Shown: positions 36,716 to 44,693 of the stretch, one piece after another
Layout of the letters: each line of letters starts with the position of its first letter
How positions within the stretch are numbered: the stretch's first letter is position 1
Notes under the pieces: model-generated
Told to the model about the DNA's origin: nothing
What the model saw: the letters and a program-made list of their open reading frames with translations, nothing else
The model's database searches: none
Position numbers and translations under genes: made by a program
Assembly: GCA_018069525.1 (NCBI GenBank)
Contig: JAGPUQ010000008.1
Span: forward strand, 124,001 to 188,000
Direction of reading: 5' to 3'
Length of the DNA stretch: 64,000 bases
Source: Porticoccaceae bacterium
GTDB taxonomy: Bacteria > Pseudomonadota > Gammaproteobacteria > Pseudomonadales > Porticoccaceae

Positions 36716-37708
36716 ATGAACGAACAGCAAATTGAAATATTTCAGTCCGATGATGGAAGCACCAAAGTCGAGGTGCGCTTTAAGCGGGATACGCTGTGGC
36801 TTTCTCAGCTTCAGATGGCGGAGTTATTTGGAAAAGACAGCGACACCATTGGCCTCCATCTCAAAAATATATTTAGTGACAATGAATTAGAGGAGGGTGC
36901 AACTACCGAGGAATCCTCGGTAGTTCGCCAAGAAGGTGATCGCCAAGTCCGGCGGAAAATTAAGCTCTATAACCTTGATGCGATTATTTCGGTTGGCTAC
37001 CGAGTCAATTCAAAGAAAGGTACCCAATTCCGCATTTGGGCCACCCAACGGCTGAAAGACTATCTTGTGCAGGGCTACGCCATCAATCAGCAGCGTTTTG
37101 ATAGCAATGCCGCCGAGTTAAAACAAGCCATTAAGCTGATTCAAACAGCTGCTAAATCCCCCGAGCTCAGCAGCAAAGCAGGGCGCGGACTGGTCGATAT
37201 TGTCAGCCGCTACACCCAATCCTTTCTTTGGCTGCAACGCTATGACGAAGGCTTGCTAGAAGAACCCAAAGGAGAAGTAGGGGGTGTTTTACCGAGTGAA
37301 GCCGAGGCCAGGCAATCACTGGCAGAGCTTAAAGCCAGTTTAATCGCACGTAGCGAAGCCACCGAACTTTTCGCCCATGAACGTAGCGATGGCCTTAGCG
37401 CCATACTAGGAAATCTCGATCAGAGCGTATTTGGCGAACCCGCTTATCCGAGTATCGAGGCTAAGGCAGCTCACCTGCTTTACTTCATGGTGAAAAATCA
37501 CCCTTTTACCGATGGTAACAAACGCAGCGGCGCGTTCTTGTTTGTGGATTTCCTACACAGAAATAAACGTCTGTTAGATCAGCATGACACTCCCTGCATT
37601 AACGATACTGGCCTGGCCGCGCTAACGCTTTTGGTTGCCGAGTCTGCTCCCGATCAAAAAGAAACGCTGGTGCGACTCATCATGAATATGCTAATTGGTG
37701 CCGAATAA
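36716..37708 (+). CDS. RhuM-Fic/Doc fusion protein
   Basis: 330 residues. The N-terminal half is RhuM-like (IEIFQSDDGSTKVEVRF, DTLWLSQLQMAELFGKD, YNLDAIISVGYRVNSKKGTQFRIWATQRLKDYL), a phage/plasmid-type DNA-associated domain. The C-terminal half is a Doc-like Fic domain with HPFTDGNKRSGA at about residue 262; the GNKR form is typical of Doc kinases rather than AMP-transferases. Such fusions occur on mobile elements. It starts 25 bp after the Lon 3' fragment. Confidence 0.92.
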   Translation: MNEQQIEIFQSDDGSTKVEVRFKRDTLWLSQLQMAELFGKDSDTIGLHLKNIFSDNELEEGATTEESSVVRQEGDRQVRRKIKLYNLDAIISVGYRVNSKKGTQFRIWATQRLKDYLVQGYAINQQRFDSNAAELKQAIKLIQTAAKSPELSSKAGRGLVDIVSRYTQSFLWLQRYDEGLLEEPKGEVGGVLPSEAEARQSLAELKASLIARSEATELFAHERSDGLSAILGNLDQSVFGEPAYPSIEAKAAHLLYFMVKNHPFTDGNKRSGAFLFVDFLHRNKRLLDQHDTPCINDTGLAALTLLVAESAPDQKETLVRLIMNMLIGAE

Positions 37709-37937
37709 TTAGATATACAGACCGAAGAGGGTGACCTGTTAGCGAGTTCCATAGTGTGCTGAATTCGACATAAGGATTCTGTTATGTCAGAAACAGGGTA
37801 TGTTTTGGATATAAGGGCACTATTCTTGGCTAATTCGGCTGTGGGTATAACGAACAAAGTGCAATAAGTGAGCAATGAGGTCGAAGTTTTACTTTCAGAC
37901 AGACGAAATAGCGTGATGAGCCAGAGGAGACGGCACC

Positions 37938-38384
37938 ATGAGTGAATCAGCATCAGCCCCAGTCCATATCGTCTGCCCCCAATGCGCCGGAGTGAATCGG
38001 CTGCCAAAAGCAAAGCTAGGTCAAGCGCCCAAGTGCGGTAGTTGTCACCAAAGCCTGTTCGGCCAGGGGCCGCAAGAACTAAGCGCCAGCACCTATCAAA
38101 AAGTCACTACCCGCAACGATATTCCCGTAGTAGTCGACTTCTGGGCGCCCTGGTGTGGGCCGTGCCGCGCAATGGCTCCGGCCTTCTCCGAGGCGGCAAC
38201 ACAGCTCGAACCCAAAGTACGCTTCGCCAAATTAAACACCGAGGCCGAGCCAGCAATTGGTGGAGGGCTTTCAATCAAGGGTATTCCCACCATGATTGTG
38301 TTTATGGGTGGTAAAGAAATTGCCAGGCAATCCGGCGCTATGGCTAAAAATGATATTGTGCGTTGGGTTGAGAGTGTTTTGTAG
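37938..38384 (+). CDS. trxC: Thioredoxin 2 (TrxC)
   Basis: 148-residue zinc-containing thioredoxin. The N-terminal zinc module has two CxxC pairs (CPQCAGVNRL and KCGSCHQSL), followed by a thioredoxin domain with active site WAPWCGPCRAMAP and cis-proline loop IKGIPTMIVF. GAGGAGA precedes ATG 37938. The preceding 230 bp hold no recognisable gene. Confidence 0.96.
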   Translation: MSESASAPVHIVCPQCAGVNRLPKAKLGQAPKCGSCHQSLFGQGPQELSASTYQKVTTRNDIPVVVDFWAPWCGPCRAMAPAFSEAATQLEPKVRFAKLNTEAEPAIGGGLSIKGIPTMIVFMGGKEIARQSGAMAKNDIVRWVESVL

Positions 38385-38438
38385 TGGGTAGAGTGACTCA
38401 TAAATACAAGTCTGAGTAATATGGTCTTAGGGTGAGGT

Positions 38439-38532
38439 ATGATTACCGGGCAGGCCATCGCAGTTACCAGATATCAAGCTGGGTGACTGTTACTTGGTAA
38501 AAGGACAGCTCGGCGATAAAGGAAAAAAATAA
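38439..38532 (+). pseudogene. Possible 3' remnant of an unidentified coding sequence
   Basis: After an in-frame stop, a frame reads LPGRPSQLPDIKLGDCYLVK and on to GKK-stop, ending TAA 38530-38532, three bases before the hsdR-like remnant. In type I systems hsdS or hsdM often precedes hsdR, so it may be the tail of one of these; the match was not recognised by sequence alone. Confidence 0.3.
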
Positions 38533-38534
38533 AA

Positions 38535-38798
38535 ATGATGCCACGCGCCGACATAGACGAAGCGCCGACCCGCGAACAGATAGATCTCAAACTTCTGGTC
38601 GCCGGATGGGTGGTGCAAGATAAAAGCCGCATAAACCTCATTGAATCGCTAGCTATCGCGGTGCGCTAAATGGACACTGACACTGGCCCTGCAGATTACA
38701 TGCTCCTCGTCGATGGCAAGGTCTGTGGCATTATCGAAGCAAGGCGCGAGGGCGTACAACTGGGTGGATTGTCCGAACAAACCGACCGTACTTGTCTC
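38535..38798 (+). pseudogene. Type I restriction HsdR N-terminal remnant
   Basis: The frame from ATG 38535 reads as the start of an HsdR-type protein (APTREQIDLKLLVAGWVVQD), meets an in-frame TAA at 38667, and continues in the same frame with TGPADYMLLVDGKVCGIIEA and RREGVQLGGLSEQTDR, the HsdR nuclease-domain D-x(n)-ExK-like block with ExR in place of ExK. After that, homology ends and the ABC-3C genes begin. It is broken by a stop, degraded at the catalytic site and truncated. Confidence 0.75.
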
Positions 38799-38818
38799 AG
38801 TTTTTTGTGGAAGATTAT

Positions 38819-39916
38819 ATGAGTGATATAGAACTTAGAGACATCAGTCCAAACCCATCTGAAGGACTCTATAGCGATGAGCATGTTATCGCGGGGATTC
38901 CTATGCCTAAACAGGCAAGAGTTGAGAAATTTTCTGGTAGTGAATGGGAAGAATTCGCTGAAGAATATGCATTTTCTCTCCAAAAGGGTTATCACAAAGT
39001 GCAAAGGTTTGGTGGCGCTGGTGATAAAGGCTTAGATGTGGCTTGCTTTATAAATGACCACACATTTGAAGGTGGTTGGAATAATTATCAATGCAAATTT
39101 TACGATCATTCCTTATATCCAGGTGATGTATGGGAAGAGTTTGGAAAGATTATTTACTATACGCAACAAGGTGTTTATCCCGTTCCAAATAAATATTACT
39201 TTGTTGCTCCGCAGGGCTTAGGTACGACGTTGGCGATGTTGATCGCGAAGCCTTCAGAGTTGAAAGAAGAAATAAGAAAAATTTGGGACAAAAAAATTGC
39301 CAATAATCTATCCTCAACTTTCAAGGCGCCTTTAGCTGGTGATTTGTTAAGTTATTTTGAGGATTTCGACTTTTCAATATTTGATTCTATTTCAGTATTA
39401 AAAATGATTGCGAGCCATGCTGAGACTCCATTCCATTCAGTTAGGTTTGGCGGGGGGCTTCAGGTTCGGCCTGTCAGTCAAAAACCTCCAGAAGAAGTTG
39501 CTGAAAATGAAGCTCGATATATATATGAATTACTGCTTGCTTATGGCGATTGTGAAGGCGAAAAAGTAAGTGATATACGATGGCTTGAGCTAAATGAAAA
39601 ATATAAGAAAAATTTGCAACGGCAGAGAGAAAGGTTTTACTCGGCGGAGTCGTTAAGGAATTTTTCAAGAGACAATGTGCCTTCAGGGACTTTTGAAGGT
39701 CTTCAAGAAGATGTTTATCAAGGTGTAGTAGATGTATGTGAGTCTGAGTATGTCAATGGATTCGAAAGGATGAAGGCTACCGTAAATCAATCTGTGAGTT
39801 TGTCGGTTGACTCAAGCCCACTTAGATCGGTTACTAGAATTATTGATAAACAAGGAATTTGCCACCAGCTAGTGAACAAAGAAAAATTGAAGTGGGTGGA
39901 TAGTGAAGATGGATAA
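38819..39916 (+). CDS. ABC-three-component system effector, restriction-endonuclease-like N-terminus
   Basis: About 365 residues from ATG 38819 (GGAAG six bases upstream; the frame opens at 38792). The N-terminal 110 residues look like an Mrr/REase-fold nuclease: WEEFAEEY helix, then GAGDKGLDVACF (Asp about 73) and NNYQCKFYD (QxK at about 91-93). The C-terminal part has no recognised domain and matches the position of ABC-3C C-terminal domains. The next two overlapping genes encode the middle component and the ATPase, so this is inferred to be the nuclease effector of an ABC-3C defence system. The DNA is clearly more AT-rich than the housekeeping regions. Confidence 0.8.
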   Translation: MSDIELRDISPNPSEGLYSDEHVIAGIPMPKQARVEKFSGSEWEEFAEEYAFSLQKGYHKVQRFGGAGDKGLDVACFINDHTFEGGWNNYQCKFYDHSLYPGDVWEEFGKIIYYTQQGVYPVPNKYYFVAPQGLGTTLAMLIAKPSELKEEIRKIWDKKIANNLSSTFKAPLAGDLLSYFEDFDFSIFDSISVLKMIASHAETPFHSVRFGGGLQVRPVSQKPPEEVAENEARYIYELLLAYGDCEGEKVSDIRWLELNEKYKKNLQRQRERFYSAESLRNFSRDNVPSGTFEGLQEDVYQGVVDVCESEYVNGFERMKATVNQSVSLSVDSSPLRSVTRIIDKQGICHQLVNKEKLKWVDSEDG

Positions 39917-40403
39917 TATAGAACAATCACCGTTTAACAGCTCGTTAGAATCAGGTGTTAGATCTGTAATTATTTTGAACGCACTTTTCCCCTTAAGTAT
40001 TGATTTGCATAGGTTAGTGGATTTTGATTACTTGGTTGTTCATTCGGGTGATGTAAATGGGCCAGAGAGTTTGCATGCACCTTTGCCTATGAGGGCAGGT
40101 GAATTGCTAATTCGTAGGGATATTATAGAAAAAGGCCTTTTATTGATAATGAGTAGAGGGTTGTTAAATAGAGTTCCAACAGTATCTGGAATCGAGTATG
40201 TGGCCAGTGAAAAATCAAATTCATTTGTTTGTAATTTGGAGACGCCATATTTAATTAGGTTGAAATCGAGGGCGGAGTGGGTTGCAGAGCAGTTTTCTGA
40301 ATTATCTGATGACGAACTAAAGGGTATTGTTAAGGGGTTCTTTGACAAGTGGACAACCCAATTTCAGCCAATAGATACAACTTTAGGGGAAGGGAATGAG
40401 TAA
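39909..40403 (+). CDS. ABC-three-component system middle component
   Basis: About 164 residues, helical. The ordered features FNSSLESGVRSVIILNALFP, YLVVHSGDVNGPESLHAPLPMRAGELLIRRDIIEKGLLLIMSRGL and WVAEQFSELSDDELKGIVKGF match the ABC-3C middle component type I recall as MC2. It overlaps the end of the effector gene and the start of the ATPase gene by 8 bp each, so the three are translationally coupled. GTG 39903 is an alternative start. Confidence 0.82.
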   Translation: MDNIEQSPFNSSLESGVRSVIILNALFPLSIDLHRLVDFDYLVVHSGDVNGPESLHAPLPMRAGELLIRRDIIEKGLLLIMSRGLLNRVPTVSGIEYVASEKSNSFVCNLETPYLIRLKSRAEWVAEQFSELSDDELKGIVKGFFDKWTTQFQPIDTTLGEGNE

Positions 40404-42252
40404 GGATTTTATTCAGTTAAGGAAACTGTCATTTCTTGGTCCTGGTAAAGAATCTACTACTCTTAACTTTGAGACTGGTTTAAATGTTGTTTGTGGTGCG
40501 TCTGATACAGGCAAATCATTTTTAATTGAAGCAATTGATTTTATGTTGGGTGGAACAAAGGGCTTAAGAGATATACCAGAGCGTATTGGCTATGACCGTG
40601 TGCGACTAGGGCTAAGAACAAGTAATGAGGAAACCTTTACATTTGAAAGAAGCTCAGAAGGCGGCGGATTTAATTTGTATGAAGGTATATTGGAAGATCA
40701 AATCCAAATTGACAGTGGAGAAAGATTAAAGCCTAAGCATGGGCATGGTTCTACTGATAATCTTTCAGGCTGGTTATTGAGCAACATGGAGTTACTAGAA
40801 AAGCGACTCCGAAAAAATGCGCAAGGTGATACTAGAAGTCTCAGTTTTAGAGATCTTGCTAGGTTAGTTGTTGTGGATGAAAGCGAGATAATCAAAAATA
40901 CGTCACCATTTTTAACGGGTAACCCTGTCTCTAAAACAGCTGAGTATTCTGCTTTAAAACTTTTGCTCACAGGTTCGGATGACAGCGCCATAGTTCCAGC
41001 GGAAAGAGATGAGAAAAAAATTGTCGGTACAGAGGCAAAAATAGAATTACTAGAGCAAATGATAGCCGATCTGAACGATGAAATAGAAAACAAAAATTTC
41101 GATGAGGGAGAATTAAACGAGCAGTTAGGGAGATTGTTGTCATCTATTGATAGAAAAAGAGAAGAGATGACTTCTTTTCAGTCGAATTTAAATGAATCGT
41201 TTACGCAACGCAGAGAATTATTAGGTTTTAAAGAAGAGATAAAAAATAGACTTTCTGAAATTGATGAAATGTTAGAGCGATTTGACTTGCTTAGAAAGCA
41301 TTATCTAATTGATATTGAAAGATTGAAAGGCGTTGAGGAAACGGGTTCCCTGTTTGTTCATTATGAAAAAGTCCCCTGTCCTTTATGTGGTTCGCTGACG
41401 GATGGTGATCATAATGATGATGAGTGTGATGGTAACGTAGAAGGTGTGGTTCTTGCGGCAAAAATGGAAATAGAGAAAATAAATGCTTTGATTTTAGATT
41501 TGGAAATTACAGTTGGAGAGTTGGACTTAGAGAAGGAGGCGCTTCTTCCTGAATTAAATGACCTAGAAGAAAGATACAGTGCTGTTGAGGGCAAAATACG
41601 AGAAGCAGCTTCTCCAAATTTTCAAAATAGCCAGCGAGAATATAGTGCTTTGATGGAAAAAAATAACGAAGTTATTCTTGGGTTGGATATTTATATCCGA
41701 CTAGAAAAGTTAGAGTTACGGCGGGATGGGCTTTCTAATGTGGGGGAAAGTGATGTCGAGGAAATAAAGACAGCGAAGCTATCAAAAATGACACTCAATG
41801 GATTTTCAAAGGTCGTAGAAAACATTTTGACTGAATGGGATTTTCCGGGGTCTTCAGATGTTTATTTTGATGAATCAGAAAAAGATTTTGTAATCTCTGG
41901 TAAGCCCAGAGGTAGTCGAGGTAAGGGGTTGAGAGCTATAACTCATGCTGCGGTGACAATTGGTTTAATGGAATACTGTAAAGATAATTCATTGCCGCAT
42001 CCTGGTTTTGTAGTCTTAGATTCACCTTTATTAGCATATTATAAACCTGAAGGTGATGATGATAGTTTGATAGGAAGTAATCTCAAGGATAAATTTTATT
42101 CCTATATCATAGAAAACCATGCTGATAGTCAAATAATTATTGTGGAGAATGAACACCCACCCGAGCTATATGAAAATTCAATAAATTTGCATATTTTTAC
42201 TAAGAATCCACAAGAAGGTAGGCTTGGTCTTTTCCCTGTAGAAAATCGTTAA
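40396..42252 (+). CDS. ABC-three-component system SMC/Rad50-like ATPase
   Basis: 618 residues. N-terminal Walker A CGASDTGKSF at residues 33-42, a long coiled-coil interrupted by a CPLCG-x(9)-DEC zinc-hook-like motif at about residue 328, and C-terminal Walker B FVVLDSPLLAYY at about 538 followed by an H-like region IIIVENEHPP. This is the Rad50/SMC plan used as sensor ATPase in ABC-3C systems. It ends a three-gene coupled operon (38819-42252). Confidence 0.87.
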   Translation: MSKDFIQLRKLSFLGPGKESTTLNFETGLNVVCGASDTGKSFLIEAIDFMLGGTKGLRDIPERIGYDRVRLGLRTSNEETFTFERSSEGGGFNLYEGILEDQIQIDSGERLKPKHGHGSTDNLSGWLLSNMELLEKRLRKNAQGDTRSLSFRDLARLVVVDESEIIKNTSPFLTGNPVSKTAEYSALKLLLTGSDDSAIVPAERDEKKIVGTEAKIELLEQMIADLNDEIENKNFDEGELNEQLGRLLSSIDRKREEMTSFQSNLNESFTQRRELLGFKEEIKNRLSEIDEMLERFDLLRKHYLIDIERLKGVEETGSLFVHYEKVPCPLCGSLTDGDHNDDECDGNVEGVVLAAKMEIEKINALILDLEITVGELDLEKEALLPELNDLEERYSAVEGKIREAASPNFQNSQREYSALMEKNNEVILGLDIYIRLEKLELRRDGLSNVGESDVEEIKTAKLSKMTLNGFSKVVENILTEWDFPGSSDVYFDESEKDFVISGKPRGSRGKGLRAITHAAVTIGLMEYCKDNSLPHPGFVVLDSPLLAYYKPEGDDDSLIGSNLKDKFYSYIIENHADSQIIIVENEHPPELYENSINLHIFTKNPQEGRLGLFPVENR

Positions 42253-42290
42253 AAGAGCGCATCAGAAAAATTAGGAAGCCGGGATCATGG

Positions 42291-42369
42291 AAATCAAGGG
42301 GTCAGCCAGCTTGATATTAGCGGCCATGCCAACCATAAAGAAAATAAAGCTCCTCGTAGTTCTTCCGAA
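42291..42369. repeat. 79-bp direct repeat, copy A
   Basis: Nearly identical (2 mismatches by eye) to 43479-43557; the two copies bracket the HNH nuclease gene. The left part contains a REP-like imperfect palindrome AATCAAGGGGTCAGCCAGCT followed by TGATATT. Confidence 0.9.
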
Positions 42370-42435
42370 ATACTTACTTCTCAATGCGTTGGATTATTTG
42401 GCGCGGAGCCTGAAAAAGCAAAGGTTAAAATTATA

Positions 42436-43218
42436 TTACGATGGGGTAGCTTCGAATATATGTTCGCGGTGGTATTCTAGGAAGGCAGGGTTTGGTGGAA
42501 ATTTATCTGGTAAAAAAATGGGTTTCCCGTCATATTGCAGTAAAGCCTTTGTGTAGAACTCATCACCAGACGGATAATTGTTTTTTGACACTCGAACGGT
42601 CATGTCTTCGTTTATTGTGATAATGCCAACGTCGAAGGCCTTATCGTGGAGCATTGATAAAGACAATCCATTTCGCGGGTTGAGTCTGTTTTTTTCGTCT
42701 TTCCGCCAAGGAATAATATGGCTGGCAACTAATAACTTCGGGACAGATAAACCAGTAATGGCGCAACGATAGTTATATGCGCTCAGCACAGCTTGGCGAA
42801 AGAAAGTTTGACCGACTCTAGCTTTGGTTTGCACGATTTTATCGCTGCCGGTGTGGTCGTCTTCCTCGGCAATTAGTTTCTGTTCTGGACTCTCCGACGA
42901 AGCGGGCTCTGTCACTATGACTTGAGCTTGATTGGATTCAATCGCGAATGCAGCCCAATTATTTTGCATTTCCTCCCACATCATTTTATCTGCCTTGGAA
43001 GCGCCCTCCAAACCTCTGCGACCAGTGTCGGTTATTGCTGGATCAAGGCTGGCAATATTCGATAATTTCATAGCTAGAGCAGATGGCGTTCTGTTAATTA
43101 AACCAGCGTATCTGATGATTTCAGGGTTTCGAGAATGGAATTTACCAAATGGAAGTCGGCAGTAAAGATTAAACGCGACCAGTAGCTGTTGTCGATTCCA
43201 ATGGTTTGTTGTCGGCAT
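42436..43218 (-). CDS. HNH endonuclease
   Basis: 260 residues. The N-terminal part is a helical DNA-associated region (WNRQQLLVAFNLYCRLPFGKFHSRNPEI), and the C-terminal HNH domain shows YNYRCAITGL, the HIIPWRKDEKNRLNPRNGLSLS metal/active-site block (His-His-Asn pattern) and LHDKAFDVGIITIN. This arrangement is common among stand-alone restriction-type HNH enzymes of mobile islands. No partner methyltransferase is next to it. It is flanked by 79-bp direct repeats. Confidence 0.88.
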   Translation of the reverse strand: MPTTNHWNRQQLLVAFNLYCRLPFGKFHSRNPEIIRYAGLINRTPSALAMKLSNIASLDPAITDTGRRGLEGASKADKMMWEEMQNNWAAFAIESNQAQVIVTEPASSESPEQKLIAEEDDHTGSDKIVQTKARVGQTFFRQAVLSAYNYRCAITGLSVPKLLVASHIIPWRKDEKNRLNPRNGLSLSMLHDKAFDVGIITINEDMTVRVSKNNYPSGDEFYTKALLQYDGKPIFLPDKFPPNPAFLEYHREHIFEATPS

Positions 43219-43347
43219 GAGTTTTATCTTTTTTAACGATCAAGTCGTCAGAGAGCTTGATATTACAGTTTCCTGTTATTCCAGCCAAGCTAGAACGATT
43301 GATCGATGTGAAAATTAGGGTCAGAGTACTATTTCTTTCTTCTGACA

Positions 43348-43475
43348 GGCGTCCATTTTAAATGCCCGAAGAAGGTGTACTGCCCTCGGGCTTGCCCCAT
43401 AAGCGCCACGCCAGAGGCGGAACCGATGGACACAAACTGCCGCCAACGCCAGCCGTTAAGGTGACCAGTAGCCAT
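43348..43475 (-). pseudogene. Detached fragment of the nhaD 3' region
   Basis: 128 bp matching nhaD 46543-46671 in the same orientation, with about nine differences including a 1-base deletion that breaks the frame. It covers NhaD codons near the C-terminus but lacks the last 19 codons. The interval to the intact gene holds Fic, Phd/RelE-type and MNT/HEPN modules. The rest of the 43219-43651 gap holds the 79-bp repeat copy and REP-like palindromes. Confidence 0.93.
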
Positions 43476-43478
43476 AGA

Positions 43479-43557
43479 AAATTAAGGGGTCAGCCAGCTT
43501 GATATTAGCGGCCATGCTAACCATAAAGAAAATAAAGCTCCTCGTAGTTCTTCCGAA
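43479..43557. repeat. 79-bp direct repeat, copy B
   Basis: Second copy of 42291-42369. It abuts the nhaD fragment on the left and a REP-like palindrome on the right. Confidence 0.9.
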
Positions 43558-43583
43558 TCAATAGGGTTAGACTCCATTGATTT
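43556..43583. repeat. REP-like palindrome
   Basis: AATCAATAGGGTTAGACTCC followed by ATTGATTT: outer arms AATCAAT/ATTGATT and an inner GGGT-A-GACTCC. Related to 44560-44588 and to the left part of the 79-bp repeats. Such palindromes occur near REP-associated tyrosine transposases (RAYT), but no transposase gene is present. Confidence 0.7.
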
Positions 43584-43651
43584 TTAGGTCAGTGAGGTAG
43601 CCACTGTCTACCTGAGAAATTAGGTCTTTATTACATAGAGCGCTAGAACGT

Positions 43652-44287
43652 ATGACTAATCGCTACGACACATCAACTAGTTCTGAAGGCCAATATCAAC
43701 CAGGCTCTAATGGATTAGTGTTGCTTAACAAGCTAGGTATTACTGATTTAGAGGAAATGAATCAGCTTGAGCTGGAATTGTTAGATCAGTTAGCAGAGGT
43801 GTTGTTGACTGAGTTGGCGGAAGGCCAGATTTTATCCGCTGCTGATTTGTGCGAATGGCACCGTCGGTGGTTGGGTAATGTGTACGACTGGGCAGGAAAT
43901 TACCGGTCTGTGAATATGGGAAAGGGTGATTTTCAATTTGCAACGGCCTCTTTAGTTCCTGCTTTAATGAAGACTTTTGAGCGGGATTTTCTGGTCCCTA
44001 AGGTGTGTTATGTGGGTATCAGCGATGACGATTTAGTGGAATCGCTGGCTGCTGTTCACATTGAATTTATTTTGGTGCACCCCTTTCGTGAGGGGAATGG
44101 GCGGTTATCGCGTTTGTTAGCGGTGGTGATGGCTTTGCAAGCGGGACGGTCGGTTTTAGATTTCAGTTGGCTTGATCAGCATAAAGATCAATATTTTTTA
44201 GCCGTGCAGGCTGGGTTGAATAATGTGGAGCCGATGAAAGCAGTTTTTAAGCAAGTGTTACGGGATACCGAGAAGACTTCTGGTTAA
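43652..44287 (+). CDS. Fic family protein
   Basis: 211-residue compact Fic protein. Core motif HPFREGNGRLSR at about residue 143, the canonical HxFx(D/E)GNGRxxR of AMP-transferases. No (S/T)xxxE(G/N) inhibitory helix was seen in the protein, so a separate antitoxin would be expected (class I). An antisense 58-codon frame at 44247-44423 contains an inhibitory-helix-like STAIET and overlaps the 3' end of this gene. Confidence 0.9.
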   Translation: MTNRYDTSTSSEGQYQPGSNGLVLLNKLGITDLEEMNQLELELLDQLAEVLLTELAEGQILSAADLCEWHRRWLGNVYDWAGNYRSVNMGKGDFQFATASLVPALMKTFERDFLVPKVCYVGISDDDLVESLAAVHIEFILVHPFREGNGRLSRLLAVVMALQAGRSVLDFSWLDQHKDQYFLAVQAGLNNVEPMKAVFKQVLRDTEKTSG

Positions 44288-44423
44288 GTTTCTTTTCTAT
44301 TGCTTTTATGGGTTCGCCGGTTTCAATTGCGGTAGAGCTGGCAATGCTGCGGATAATACGTTTGCGAGCACTAGCGGCGTCTTTTAGAAAGGGATTGGAA
44401 GAGGCTAGGGATCTGATTTTCAT
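44247..44423 (-). CDS. Candidate small antitoxin-like protein, antisense to the fic 3' end
   Basis: 58 codons, ATG 44423 to TAA 44247. The middle reads RKRIIRSIASSTAIETGEPI, close in pattern to the inhibitory helix of VbhA-type Fic antitoxins ((S/T)xxxE followed by G/N; here T). The usual antitoxin is upstream and on the same strand, so the convergent arrangement is unusual, and no clear ribosome site was found. Real gene status is uncertain. Confidence 0.45.
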   Translation of the reverse strand: MKIRSLASSNPFLKDAASARKRIIRSIASSTAIETGEPIKAIEKKLNQKSSRYPVTLA

Positions 44424-44468
44424 AGAGTGAATTATAGCCTATTTTGGATATGAATTAAGTCGTTTTAA

Positions 44469-44558
44469 TTAAAGCAATAGGGTAGAGATGAGTGCGTTAA
44501 ATCCTGTGAGTTTGGCGTCTTTTCTGCCTGGCTCGGTGAGGAGGCCACCGTTAGCGGA
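44469..44558 (-). pseudogene. 3' fragment of a TIGR02647-type gene
   Basis: On the minus strand the frame reads ANGGLLTEPGRKDAKLTGFN and ends LLL-stop, matching the C-terminus of the intact TIGR02647-type gene at 54440-54673 (ADGGYLTELGRKAAQHTQD). Nucleotide identity to that gene is only moderate, so it came from a different homologue. It ends at a REP-like palindrome. Confidence 0.7.
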
Positions 44559-44559
44559 G

Positions 44560-44588
44560 AATCAATAGGGTCGGACTCCATTGATTTT
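44560..44588. repeat. REP-like palindrome
   Basis: AATCAATAGGGTCGGACTCC followed by ATTGATTTT. Two changes from the copy at 43556-43583. It borders the TIGR02647-type fragment. Confidence 0.7.
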
Positions 44589-44693
44589 GGTAGTAAAGAC
44601 AAAGGATGGGGCTAATTCGAACTAAAGCTATGAGGTAAAGCAGGTTGATCTAGCCAATGCTGACCCAAAGGCTTCCCTTATTGTATTTTTAAG

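Noticed and set aside
37716..37735. Third copy of the Lon-like tail after the RhuM-Fic gene
   Set aside because: Only the ten bases CAGACCGAAG are shared with the start of the 36519 copy; too short to distinguish from chance.
42287..42556. 89-codon plus-strand frame
   Set aside because: Its first part is the 79-bp repeat and its second part is antisense to the HNH gene; no supporting ribosome site or homology was seen.
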